Below are positions 1 through 5,671 of a stretch of DNA of 6,087 nucleotides, in pieces. The stretch comes from Actinomycetes bacterium (GTDB lineage Bacteria; Actinomycetota; Actinomycetes; Actinomycetales; Cellulomonadaceae). The stretch is taken from assembly GCA_023432565.1 (NCBI GenBank), contig JAEYUL010000063.1, positions 1-6,087 on the forward strand, written 5' to 3'. Numbering within the stretch: the stretch's first letter is position 1; the number at the start of each line of letters is the position of its first letter. The translations under genes were made by a program, and so were the position numbers. The notes beneath the pieces are model-generated. The model was given only the letters and a program-made list of their open reading frames with translations, made no database searches and was not told where the DNA came from.

Positions 1-366
1 CGGCGCCTGCACGACGACCACGGGCGCGGGCGGCGGCGGTGCGGCCGGAGCAGCGGGTGGTGGCGGGGTCATGCTCGACCCGCACCGCACGCACGTGACC
101 GCCACGGGCGTGTTGAGCTCGGCGCACGCGGGGCACGCGAGCGTCGCGGCGAGCGCCGAGCCGGACGCGCCGGGGGCGCGCCAGCGCGCGTCGTCGGTCT
201 CCTCGCCGGACGCCGGCGCGGCCGACGGCCGTGCCCAGAACAGCGGGTAGTCGCACTGCGGGCAGAAGTCGCTGGCCAGGCGCGCGCCGGCCTGCACGTG
301 CGCGACGGCACCGCACTCCGGGCACGTGACCTGGAGCGTCCCGCGCGACGCGTCGACGTCCGTCAT
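1..366 (-). CDS. Double zinc-ribbon protein with proline-rich segment, 3' end outside window
   Basis: I read this frame directly from the reverse strand. It opens with ATG at 366 and runs 122 codons without a stop to the window edge, so the gene is partial. It has exactly eight cysteines, all in CxxC pairs: C15/C18 (CPEC), C35/C38 (CPQC), C78/C81 (CPAC) and C92/C95 (CVRC). That is the pattern of two separate treble-cysteine-pair zinc ribbons, joined by a Ser/Ala/Asp-rich linker (about 46-77). From residue 100 a Pro/Ala/Val-rich stretch begins, which looks like a flexible linker to a further domain beyond the edge. The start is supported by AGGAG at 379-375 with an 8-nt spacer, and by a 4-nt ATGA overlap with the tail-I gene upstream. 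The function is unknown. Placement suggests an eCIS accessory, a structural metal-binding scaffold or possibly a cargo-related protein, but this is inference. Smaller open frames in the same stretch break the cysteine pattern and are shadows. Confidence 0.85.
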   Translation of the reverse strand, partial: MTDVDASRGTLQVTCPECGAVAHVQAGARLASDFCPQCDYPLFWARPSAAPASGEETDDARWRAPGASGSALAATLACPACAELNTPVAVTCVRCGSSMTPPPPAAPAAPPPPAPVVVVQAP

Positions 367-911
367 GACGCCATCTCCTCTTCCTCCGCGAGCACGGGCC
401 ACACCGTCCGGCCTGCCACTCGCACCTCCACCTGCACGTGGGCGGGCACCTCGTCGAGCACCAGCGCGAGGAAGTCCGACTCGCTGAGCGGCCCGGTCGA
501 GTCGACCTCGAGCACCGCCCAGGCCGGTCCGTCCGGTGCCGCGTCCTCGTGGTACACGCCGCCGCTCTCGGTGACCCGCACCGGACCGCCGGAGTACAGC
601 TCGAGCAGCCGGGTCAGCCCGGCGACCGTGCCACGCCACTGCAGCGTCTGCGCGGCCGTCCGCAGGATACGGCGCTGCGTCGCGGCGGGGTACGAGGGGT
701 CGATCCCCGGCATGCCGAGCCACGCGCCCATCTGGCGCACCATCGCGGTCGGCGTCACGTCGACGTCCGCGAGGTGCGGCAGGTTGTCGGCGTGCTGCAG
801 CAGCGTGCCGCCCTGCTCCTGGAAGATCGAGACGAACCGCACGAAGAAGTCCTCCGACAGCATGCCGTAGGGCAGCTGCCGCAGGAGCCAGTCGGCGGGG
901 CGGCCGGTCAT
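363..911 (-). CDS. Phage tail protein I-like eCIS baseplate protein
   Basis: This is a 182-residue protein of the phage tail protein I/TIGR02242-like kind, expected to be part of the baseplate wedge next to the J protein, assembled in the cytoplasm. What shows it: LPYGM at 13-17, a helical segment DFFVRFVSIFQEQGG (21-35), TPTAMVRQMGAWLGMPG (53-69), then an RR-LRTAAQTLQWRGT-AGLTRLLELYSGG stretch at 80-109. The WLG, RR, RGT and LELYSG elements are the family's recognisable core. The C-terminal 35 residues form an acidic strand region ending in EEEEMAS. Length is normal for actinobacterial eCIS members. Start ATG at 911 overlaps the J stop by 4 nt (ATGA). The only ribosome-binding candidate there is GGTGG, 4 nt away, so translation is probably coupled to the J gene. 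The stop overlaps the zinc-ribbon start by 4 nt. The family call is firm; the exact structural role is inferred from family position. Confidence 0.9.
   Translation of the reverse strand: MTGRPADWLLRQLPYGMLSEDFFVRFVSIFQEQGGTLLQHADNLPHLADVDVTPTAMVRQMGAWLGMPGIDPSYPAATQRRILRTAAQTLQWRGTVAGLTRLLELYSGGPVRVTESGGVYHEDAAPDGPAWAVLEVDSTGPLSESDFLALVLDEVPAHVQVEVRVAGRTVWPVLAEEEEMAS
375..387 (-). promoter_or_regulatory. Double purine-rich ribosome-binding site of the zinc-ribbon gene
   Basis: The minus strand reads GGAGG (387-383) then GAGGAG (380-375), the latter 8 nt before the ATG at 366. These bases also encode the Glu run near the C-terminus of the tail-I protein. It is the strongest visible initiation site beside that of the LysM gene and confirms that the zinc-ribbon frame is translated. 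Confidence 0.75.
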
Positions 912-2848
912 CGCACCACCACGCGGTGGTCGGCGGACAGGAACAGCGCGTTCTCGGCGAGCGTGATCGTCTCGCGGCCGCCGCCGACGCGCCGCCCGGT
1001 GCGCAGGTCGTACTCGAACAGCTGCAGCTCGTCGACGGCGAGCACACCGTCGACGCCCTCGACCACCTGGGTCGCGGCCGACGCGGTCAGTGAGGCGTCG
1101 AACGGCCACCCGGTGCCGTCGGGGCCGCCGGTCAGGGGGTGGACGTACCGTGCGAGGGCGTCCGAGACACGCTGGCGGACCATCGCGGCGGGCCGCCCGG
1201 GCAGGGTGCGCACGAGCGCGGCGACGCTGACCCCCTGGTAGAACGGCGTGCCGATCTCGACCGGGACACCGACCATGCGGCGCTCGTCGATCGATCTCGC
1301 GACCGCGTCGAACAGCGCGGGCGACAGGGCGAAGTCGTCGATGCGGTGGGTGCGGGCGTCGGTGCGGACCTGCGGGACGATCAGGACGCGCACGACGGGC
1401 GAGCCGCTGGTGGCGGCGGGCAGGCAGCGCGCGCGGGCGACCTCGACGGACGCCTGGCGGGTGATCGCCTCGAAGTCCGCCGCGGTGACCGCGCGCTGAC
1501 CGGTGCGCAGGGTGAGCGGGCCGCGGACCTTGGCCTCGGCGACGGTCTCGGCGTCCACGCCACCGGACGCGGGGCGGGCGTTGGAGACCGACGAGACGAA
1601 CGGCAGCCCGCTGCGCAGCGACGTGAGCGTGCGCGCGCCGACGTTGCCGCGCGCGCCGCCGCCCGTGCGGTACGGGGTCACGCGGATCTCCGCGCCGTCG
1701 GGCGGGACGGCGCCGTGCTGGCGGACCGCGCCGTCGGGGTGCCGGACGGCCGGGCCGAACCGGACCTCGCCCGTGGTCGAGTCCCACACGACGTGCCGGT
1801 CGCCCGGGCCGGACGACGCGAAGTCGCTCACCTCGTCCCAGCGTTCCGTGACGCCCCGGTTGACGACGAGCACGCCTTCCTCGTCGCGTCGGCTCGCGAC
1901 CGGGGCACCCGAGACCGCGAACACCTGCCCGGGCTGCCCCGTGGAGCGGCCCAGCAGCTCGCCGGGCAGGGTCGTCGAGTGCTCGGCCGGCACGCTCACG
2001 CCGAGGGCCAGGATCGCGGCGCTCTCGACGCGCGGCGACGCGGCGAAGGTCGGCTGGCCAGGCTGCGGACGCTGCAGGCGCACGCGGACCCAGTGCGCGA
2101 GCTGCCCGCCGAGCAGCAGCGGCTCGTGGCGCTGCGGGACCAGCAGGAGCACCGAGCCGGACTTGTTCAGGCCGCCGGTGGTGTCCGACTCGACCTGGCA
2201 CGCGATCCACGCCTCGCCGTCCCACGCCTCCCACGCGAGCGGGGCGTTCGTCGGGTCGACCCCGATGCCCTCGGCGCGCGCCGACAGGTCGAGCCGCACC
2301 GCGTAGCCGGCCAGGGACGCGCGCGTCCCGAGGTACAGGGCGTCACCGGGGGCGACGGGCTGGGACGTGAAGCACGTCGCGGACGCGCCCGGGACGGTGA
2401 GGTCCTCCCACACGTCGGTCGCCTGGCCCTCGGCGCTGATGGCCTGCGCGGCGACGAGCTCGGGCGGGGCCACGACGGCCTCCGCGCTCGTCGAGAACAC
2501 CACGGGCTCCTCGCCGACGGTCGCGACCTCGGTGCCCGCCGGCACGTGCACCGCGCGATCGGCGGGCGCCGACAGCCAGAACGTCAGCTCGGCCTGCGCG
2601 ACCGCGGGCGGGAACGGCTCGATCCCGACGAGGTTGAGGAAGTGCACGTACATGCGCTCGGGCACCTGGTTGACCCGGAACAGCACCATCTCGCTCATCC
2701 ACGCGAACAGCTCGATGAGCGCCACGCCCGGGTCGGCGACGTTGTGGTTGGTCCACTCGGGGGTGAACCGGGGGATGAGCCGCTTGGTCTCGTCGACGAT
2801 GTCCTGGAACGTGCGGTCGTCGAGGTGCGGGGGGTCGAGCGGGGCCAT
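908..2848 (-). CDS. Baseplate J/gp47-like assembly protein (Afp11/12-type wedge)
   Basis: This 646-residue protein belongs to the putative phage baseplate assembly family (TIGR02243-like, with a baseplate J core), equivalent to Afp11/Pvc11 and T4 gp6. Such proteins form the ring of wedges around the hub and transmit the trigger to the sheath. The N-terminal 80 residues carry the signature DPGVALIELFAWMSE (39-53), RVNQVPERMYVHFLNLVGI (58-76) and the following PP. A beta-rich middle domain spans about 85-330. The J core begins near 330 (VVNRG, then WDEVSDF) and includes TTGEVRFG (358-365), the glycine-rich YRTGGGARGNVGA (393-405), and the LRTGQRAVTAADFEAITRQA segment (447-466). The C-terminal part (about 480-646) has the usual VRVLIVP strand and ends in HRVVVR. 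Only one J-type protein is seen here, whereas Afp has two. Start ATG at 2848 has GAGG at 2859-2856 with a 7-nt spacer and a 1-nt overlap (TGATG) with the gp25 gene. Length fits the family. Confidence 0.93.
   Translation of the reverse strand: MAPLDPPHLDDRTFQDIVDETKRLIPRFTPEWTNHNVADPGVALIELFAWMSEMVLFRVNQVPERMYVHFLNLVGIEPFPPAVAQAELTFWLSAPADRAVHVPAGTEVATVGEEPVVFSTSAEAVVAPPELVAAQAISAEGQATDVWEDLTVPGASATCFTSQPVAPGDALYLGTRASLAGYAVRLDLSARAEGIGVDPTNAPLAWEAWDGEAWIACQVESDTTGGLNKSGSVLLLVPQRHEPLLLGGQLAHWVRVRLQRPQPGQPTFAASPRVESAAILALGVSVPAEHSTTLPGELLGRSTGQPGQVFAVSGAPVASRRDEEGVLVVNRGVTERWDEVSDFASSGPGDRHVVWDSTTGEVRFGPAVRHPDGAVRQHGAVPPDGAEIRVTPYRTGGGARGNVGARTLTSLRSGLPFVSSVSNARPASGGVDAETVAEAKVRGPLTLRTGQRAVTAADFEAITRQASVEVARARCLPAATSGSPVVRVLIVPQVRTDARTHRIDDFALSPALFDAVARSIDERRMVGVPVEIGTPFYQGVSVAALVRTLPGRPAAMVRQRVSDALARYVHPLTGGPDGTGWPFDASLTASAATQVVEGVDGVLAVDELQLFEYDLRTGRRVGGGRETITLAENALFLSADHRVVVR
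918..930 (-). promoter_or_regulatory. Small hairpin over the weak ribosome-binding site of the tail-I gene
   Basis: The transcript reads ACCAC-CGC-GTGGT, a perfect 5-bp stem with a 3-nt loop, ending 6 nt before the ATG at 911. It pairs most of the only Shine-Dalgarno-like bases (GGTGG) available to this gene. A ribosome finishing the J gene would open it, so it could enforce coupling. The stem is short and also encodes the C-terminal HRVVVR of the J protein, so a function is only suggested. Confidence 0.3.
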
Positions 2849-3264
2849 CAGGTGTCCTCACGGGGGATCACGTAGAACGGGTAGACCAGGTTGCGCCGGT
2901 CGTTGGTGGACTTCACGCGGTAGGTGATCTGGATGTGGACGAGGCCGGAGTCGTCGCCGTCCTGCGTGGGGCGCACGTCGTCGACCTCGATCCTCGGCTC
3001 CCACTGGGCGAGCGCGTCGCGGACGGCCTGGGAGATCAGGCCGAGCAGGTTCGGGGTCACGGGCTCGAACATCAGGTCCCAGATGCGGCAGCCGAACTGC
3101 GGGCGCATGAGCCGTTCGCCGGGTGCGGTGAGCAGCACGACGCGGATCGCGTCCTCGATGTCCCCGCCCGGGGCGGTCAGGGCGATCGCGCCGGTGTGGT
3201 CGACGCCGAGCGGCCACGCGAAGCCGCGTCCGACGAAGTCCGCCGCGCTGGTGATCTCGCTCAT
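2848..3264 (-). CDS. gp25-like baseplate wedge protein (Afp9-type)
   Basis: This is a 138-residue member of the T4 gp25/TssE/GPW lysozyme-like fold family, a core wedge component that connects the baseplate to the first sheath layer. Seen in the sequence: FAWPLGVDHTGAIAL at 15-29, DIEDAIRVVLLTAPGERLMRPQFG (35-58) and IWDLMFEP (61-68), which are the standard gp25 blocks. WEPRIEV at 88-94 contains the EPR motif known to hold the wedge-sheath contact in gp25 and TssE. A final strand region (108-134) closes the fold. The protein has no enzyme role; the lysozyme-like name is historical. I chose ATG at 3264 because it gives a full-length family member and a 1-nt TGATG overlap with the spike gene. 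The same frame stays open upstream to 3993, but that part is the shadow of the spike gene. No good Shine-Dalgarno lies in front, so initiation probably depends on coupling to the upstream gene. Confidence 0.95.
   Translation of the reverse strand: MSEITSAADFVGRGFAWPLGVDHTGAIALTAPGGDIEDAIRVVLLTAPGERLMRPQFGCRIWDLMFEPVTPNLLGLISQAVRDALAQWEPRIEVDDVRPTQDGDDSGLVHIQITYRVKSTNDRRNLVYPFYVIPREDT
2856..2859 (-). promoter_or_regulatory. Ribosome-binding site of the baseplate J gene
   Basis: GAGG on the minus strand lies 7 nt before the ATG at 2848, within the final codons of the gp25-like gene. It supports the chosen start and a coupled but independently initiating J gene. Confidence 0.6.
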
Positions 3265-5021
3265 CAGTTGATCTTCACCATCGTTCCCTTGACCTCGAGG
3301 ATGCCGCCGGACTCGACCTTGGTCATCGACCTGCCCTTGAGCGACGTGTCCATGCCCTCGATCGAGACGCCGAGCTGGGCCTTGGCCTCGAGCTTCTGCT
3401 GCGAGTCGAGCACGAGCCCGTCGCTCGCCTCGATCGTGACCTTCGAGCCCTTGAGCGTCACTGCGCCCTTGCCGTCGAACGTGAGCGACGAGCGCCCGAC
3501 GGTGATCGTGAGGGGGACCTCCCCGCTCGCGACGACGTCCACGCCCTTCTTGCCGAGCCTGATCTTCTGGTTGCCGCCCGCGGCGAGCAGCTCGATGTAC
3601 GACTCGCTGTCCGCGCTGCCCTCGGACAGGTGCACGGCGTGCCCGGTCTCGGTGCGGATGAGGTGCCCGACGACCTTGCCGTCCTTGATCAGCACCTGGT
3701 CGGGAGCCGTCGACTTCGCGCTGAACAGCCCGCCGAGCACGACGGGCCGCGTGACGTCGTCGTTCTCGAAGCCGACGAGCACCTCGTCGCCCACGGACGG
3801 CAGGAACACCTGCCCCCGCTTGGCGCCCGCACCCATGTGCACGACGCGCGCCCACGCGGACTTGGCCTGCGCCGAGGCGGTCGGCAGCGAGACGCTCACG
3901 CGGCCCAGCGACGCCGGGTCCCTCAGCCCGTCGACGACCCCGACGACGAGTCCCGCGTGCCGGAAGCTCGACATCGTCGGGCCCTGGTCCCACGGGTCGG
4001 CGAGCGTCACGGGGTCGCGGTCGCCCGCGACGAACACCGTGCGCGCCCCCGTGGTGTCGACGACGTGCGTGACCTCACGCACGTAGTACGTGCCGTTGCC
4101 CGGCCCGGCGCCGTCGACGTGGAGCGTGCCCCCGGGGCGCAGGGCGGGTGTGAACAGCGCGCGACCCCGGGCGATCATCCGCCCGGTGCGCGCGGCGATC
4201 CCGCGGGCCAGCTGGCCTGCCTCCTGCGCGGACGACGGCGAGACCCGCGCTCCGGTGTAGGCGAACCGCTTGTCGCCCGCGGCGGGCTGCTTGCCGGACC
4301 GCGAGCGCGGGCTGCTCGCCTGCCCGACGACCGCCGCCTGCTGGTCGGGGTTCCACCCGCGCACGGTCACGTCGGTGGGGGCGTCGCCGACCTGCCGGAC
4401 CGAGAACGTCTGCAGGTCGGCCGAGAGGGTCAACGAGACCGGCGCGGTGCCCGGTGCGCTGCCGGTCGCGGCCACCCACAGGTCGAACGTCTCGGCGGTG
4501 ACCACCCAGTCCAGGCCGTACCGCTGCGCGATCTCGTCGATGAGCGCGAGCGCGCTGCCGTTGCGCAGCACGAACGGGGTGCTGGTGGTGGGCACGCCCT
4601 CCTTGCTGCCGAGCCGCAGGGGCGTCGTCACGAGCTTGGTGACGACGTCGGCCAGGCTCATCTCGTGGTACGTCTCGGCGTCGGTCGTGCGCGTCAGGTC
4701 GAGCGCGAGGTCGTCGGCGGCGACGACGAGCCGCGGGCCGTCCGCGTCCGTCTCGCTCGACACGGACGTGACGGTGCCGACGAACAGCGTCGTGGCGGAC
4801 CGGTCGACGCTCGTGACCGTGAGCTTCGAGCCGATCTTCACCGTGGCGGACTCGGCGAGCTCGTAGCCCTGGTCGGCGAACGTCAGGGTGGCGCGGCTGA
4901 TCGCACGCAGCCCGGACCGGACGCGCACGTCCGCGAGCTGAGCGGCCCACACGCCGTCCAGGTCCTGGCCGTCGACGACGACCCGCGGCCAGGTGAGCAG
5001 GGTCTCCTCGCGGATCGTCAC
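3264..5021 (-). CDS. VgrG/phage late control D spike protein (Afp8-type hub)
   Basis: This 585-residue protein is the central hub-spike, equivalent to Afp8/Pvc8 and the gp27-gp5 fusion of VgrG. It would trimerise under the tube and carry the membrane-piercing tip. The first 340 residues form the late-control-D (hub) part, with strands such as ATLTFAD (44-50) and FVGTVTSV (80-87), and HVDGAGPGNGTYYVREVTH at 301-319 closing it. A Ser/Arg/Lys/Gly-rich loop lies at about 234-252. The OB-fold (gp5/phage base V) spans about 357-436, with SLGRVSVSLP (371-380), QVFLPSVGDEVLVGFEND (404-421) and PVVLGGLFS (426-434). From about 440 to the end, alternating short beta strands with G/D/K turns give a needle or prism, ending in VKIN. 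The GTG start at 5021 gives a 4-nt GTGA overlap with the LysM gene and has GAGG at 5033-5030, 8 nt away. The longer open frame to 5576 runs through the LysM gene and lacks support. No catalytic extension domain is present at the C-terminus. Confidence 0.95.
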   Translation of the reverse strand: MTIREETLLTWPRVVVDGQDLDGVWAAQLADVRVRSGLRAISRATLTFADQGYELAESATVKIGSKLTVTSVDRSATTLFVGTVTSVSSETDADGPRLVVAADDLALDLTRTTDAETYHEMSLADVVTKLVTTPLRLGSKEGVPTTSTPFVLRNGSALALIDEIAQRYGLDWVVTAETFDLWVAATGSAPGTAPVSLTLSADLQTFSVRQVGDAPTDVTVRGWNPDQQAAVVGQASSPRSRSGKQPAAGDKRFAYTGARVSPSSAQEAGQLARGIAARTGRMIARGRALFTPALRPGGTLHVDGAGPGNGTYYVREVTHVVDTTGARTVFVAGDRDPVTLADPWDQGPTMSSFRHAGLVVGVVDGLRDPASLGRVSVSLPTASAQAKSAWARVVHMGAGAKRGQVFLPSVGDEVLVGFENDDVTRPVVLGGLFSAKSTAPDQVLIKDGKVVGHLIRTETGHAVHLSEGSADSESYIELLAAGGNQKIRLGKKGVDVVASGEVPLTITVGRSSLTFDGKGAVTLKGSKVTIEASDGLVLDSQQKLEAKAQLGVSIEGMDTSLKGRSMTKVESGGILEVKGTMVKIN

Positions 5022-5671
5022 GAGTCGATCCTCGGCACGGTCAGCAACGTCCCGGGGCGCAGCGCCAGGGGGTCGGCGATCGCGTTCGCCGCGGCCAGGG
5101 TGCGCCAGCGCGTCGAGTCGCCGTAGTAGCGCGCGGCGATGCGGTCGAGCGTCTCGCCCGACTGCACGCGGTGCACGCGGTGCGGCTTGGGCGTGCCGGA
5201 GGTGGGGTTCTGCCGGCCGAACGCCTGCGACGGCTCGTACTGCCGCAGCGTCAGGCTCACGGTCGCCCGCAGCGGGGTCCCCGTCCCGGAGAAGTACGTG
5301 AACGTCAGGTCGAGGTCCGCGACGACGGCCTTGAACGAGTGCAGGTCGCCCCAGTGGAACGTGACGTACGGCGGGCGCACGTTGTGGCTCGACTCGTCCG
5401 ACCCGGGCAGCGCGGGGTCGACGTCCATGAGCGCGACGATCTTGCCGGTGTGGCTCGTCACCGACGTGCCGTCGTGCGTGGTGTCGAAGAACAGGTCCAC
5501 GCGCAGCACGCCGGACTCCGCGCCCGTGTACCGCAGCCTCGGGACGTCGCGGCCGGGCACGGCGGCTCCGGCCCACGTGTTGCTGCGGGTGATCTGCAGC
5601 TGCGACGGGTTGAACAGGCAGGGGATCCGGTCCCCGCCCTCGACCTCGAGGAACGCCTTCTCGACCGCCAT
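5018..5671 (-). CDS. CIS tube/LysM adaptor protein (Afp7/Pvc7-type)
   Basis: This 217-residue protein is expected to link the inner tube to the spike hub in eCIS particles. The N-terminal contractile injection system tube domain (about 1-150) is shown by EKAFLEVEGGDRIPCLFNPSQ (the FNP motif is at 20-22), SNTWAG (30-35), a VDLFFDTT strand (58-65), PPYVTFHWGDLHSF (100-113) and LTLRQYEPS (140-148). A short linker (PTSGTPKP, 156-163) leads to one LysM domain at about 165-214, with HRVQSGETLDRIAARYYGD and LRPGTLLTVP. In phage and eCIS baseplates this LysM is structural rather than a wall anchor (family knowledge). There is no signal peptide. Start ATG at 5671 has a strong GGAGG at 5683-5679 with a 7-nt spacer, and the upstream gene's stop overlaps by 1 nt (TGATG). 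The frame is open further to 5971 but that stretch is an arginine-rich shadow. The stop overlaps the VgrG-like start by 4 nt. A tandem His-Arg-Val repeat marks the beginning of the LysM. Confidence 0.94.
   Translation of the reverse strand: MAVEKAFLEVEGGDRIPCLFNPSQLQITRSNTWAGAAVPGRDVPRLRYTGAESGVLRVDLFFDTTHDGTSVTSHTGKIVALMDVDPALPGSDESSHNVRPPYVTFHWGDLHSFKAVVADLDLTFTYFSGTGTPLRATVSLTLRQYEPSQAFGRQNPTSGTPKPHRVHRVQSGETLDRIAARYYGDSTRWRTLAAANAIADPLALRPGTLLTVPRIDS
5030..5033 (-). promoter_or_regulatory. Ribosome-binding site deciding the GTG start of the spike gene
   Basis: GAGG on the minus strand lies 8 nt before the GTG at 5021. Together with the 4-nt GTGA overlap it supports this GTG rather than any upstream codon in the same long open frame. 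Confidence 0.6.

Noticed and set aside
69..311. Minus-strand frame of 80 codons in the zinc-ribbon region
   Set aside because: It is an Arg/Pro/Ser-rich shadow in another frame. The frame starting at 366 has the CxxC pairs, a strong ribosome-binding site and an ATGA overlap.
2692..2721. 8-bp perfect inverted repeat (cgctcatc / gatgagcg) with a 14-nt loop
   Set aside because: It lies inside the highly conserved LIELFAWMSEM codons of the J gene, has no U tract and is mid-gene, so it is most likely chance given by protein constraint.
1139..2875. Long plus-strand open frame (578 codons) opposite the J gene
   Set aside because: Its product is Arg/Gly/Asp-rich low complexity with no recognisable motif, and it lies antisense to a clear family member. 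Such shadows are expected in very GC-rich DNA. The same applies to the other plus-strand frames, for example 2935-4086 and 3630-5126.
3265..3993. Upstream extension of the gp25 frame to 3993
   Set aside because: It overlaps the conserved spike domains in another frame and has shadow-type composition. The ATG at 3264 gives the family's normal length.
5022..5576. Upstream extension of the spike gene frame to 5576
   Set aside because: The extension is arginine-rich shadow across the LysM adaptor gene. The GTG at 5021 has a ribosome-binding site and gives a normal VgrG-like N-terminus.
5018..5671. Cell-wall-anchored or peptidoglycan hydrolase reading of the LysM protein
   Set aside because: There is no signal peptide and no hydrolase domain, and the N-terminal part matches the CIS tube domain, so the LysM is taken as structural within the baseplate.
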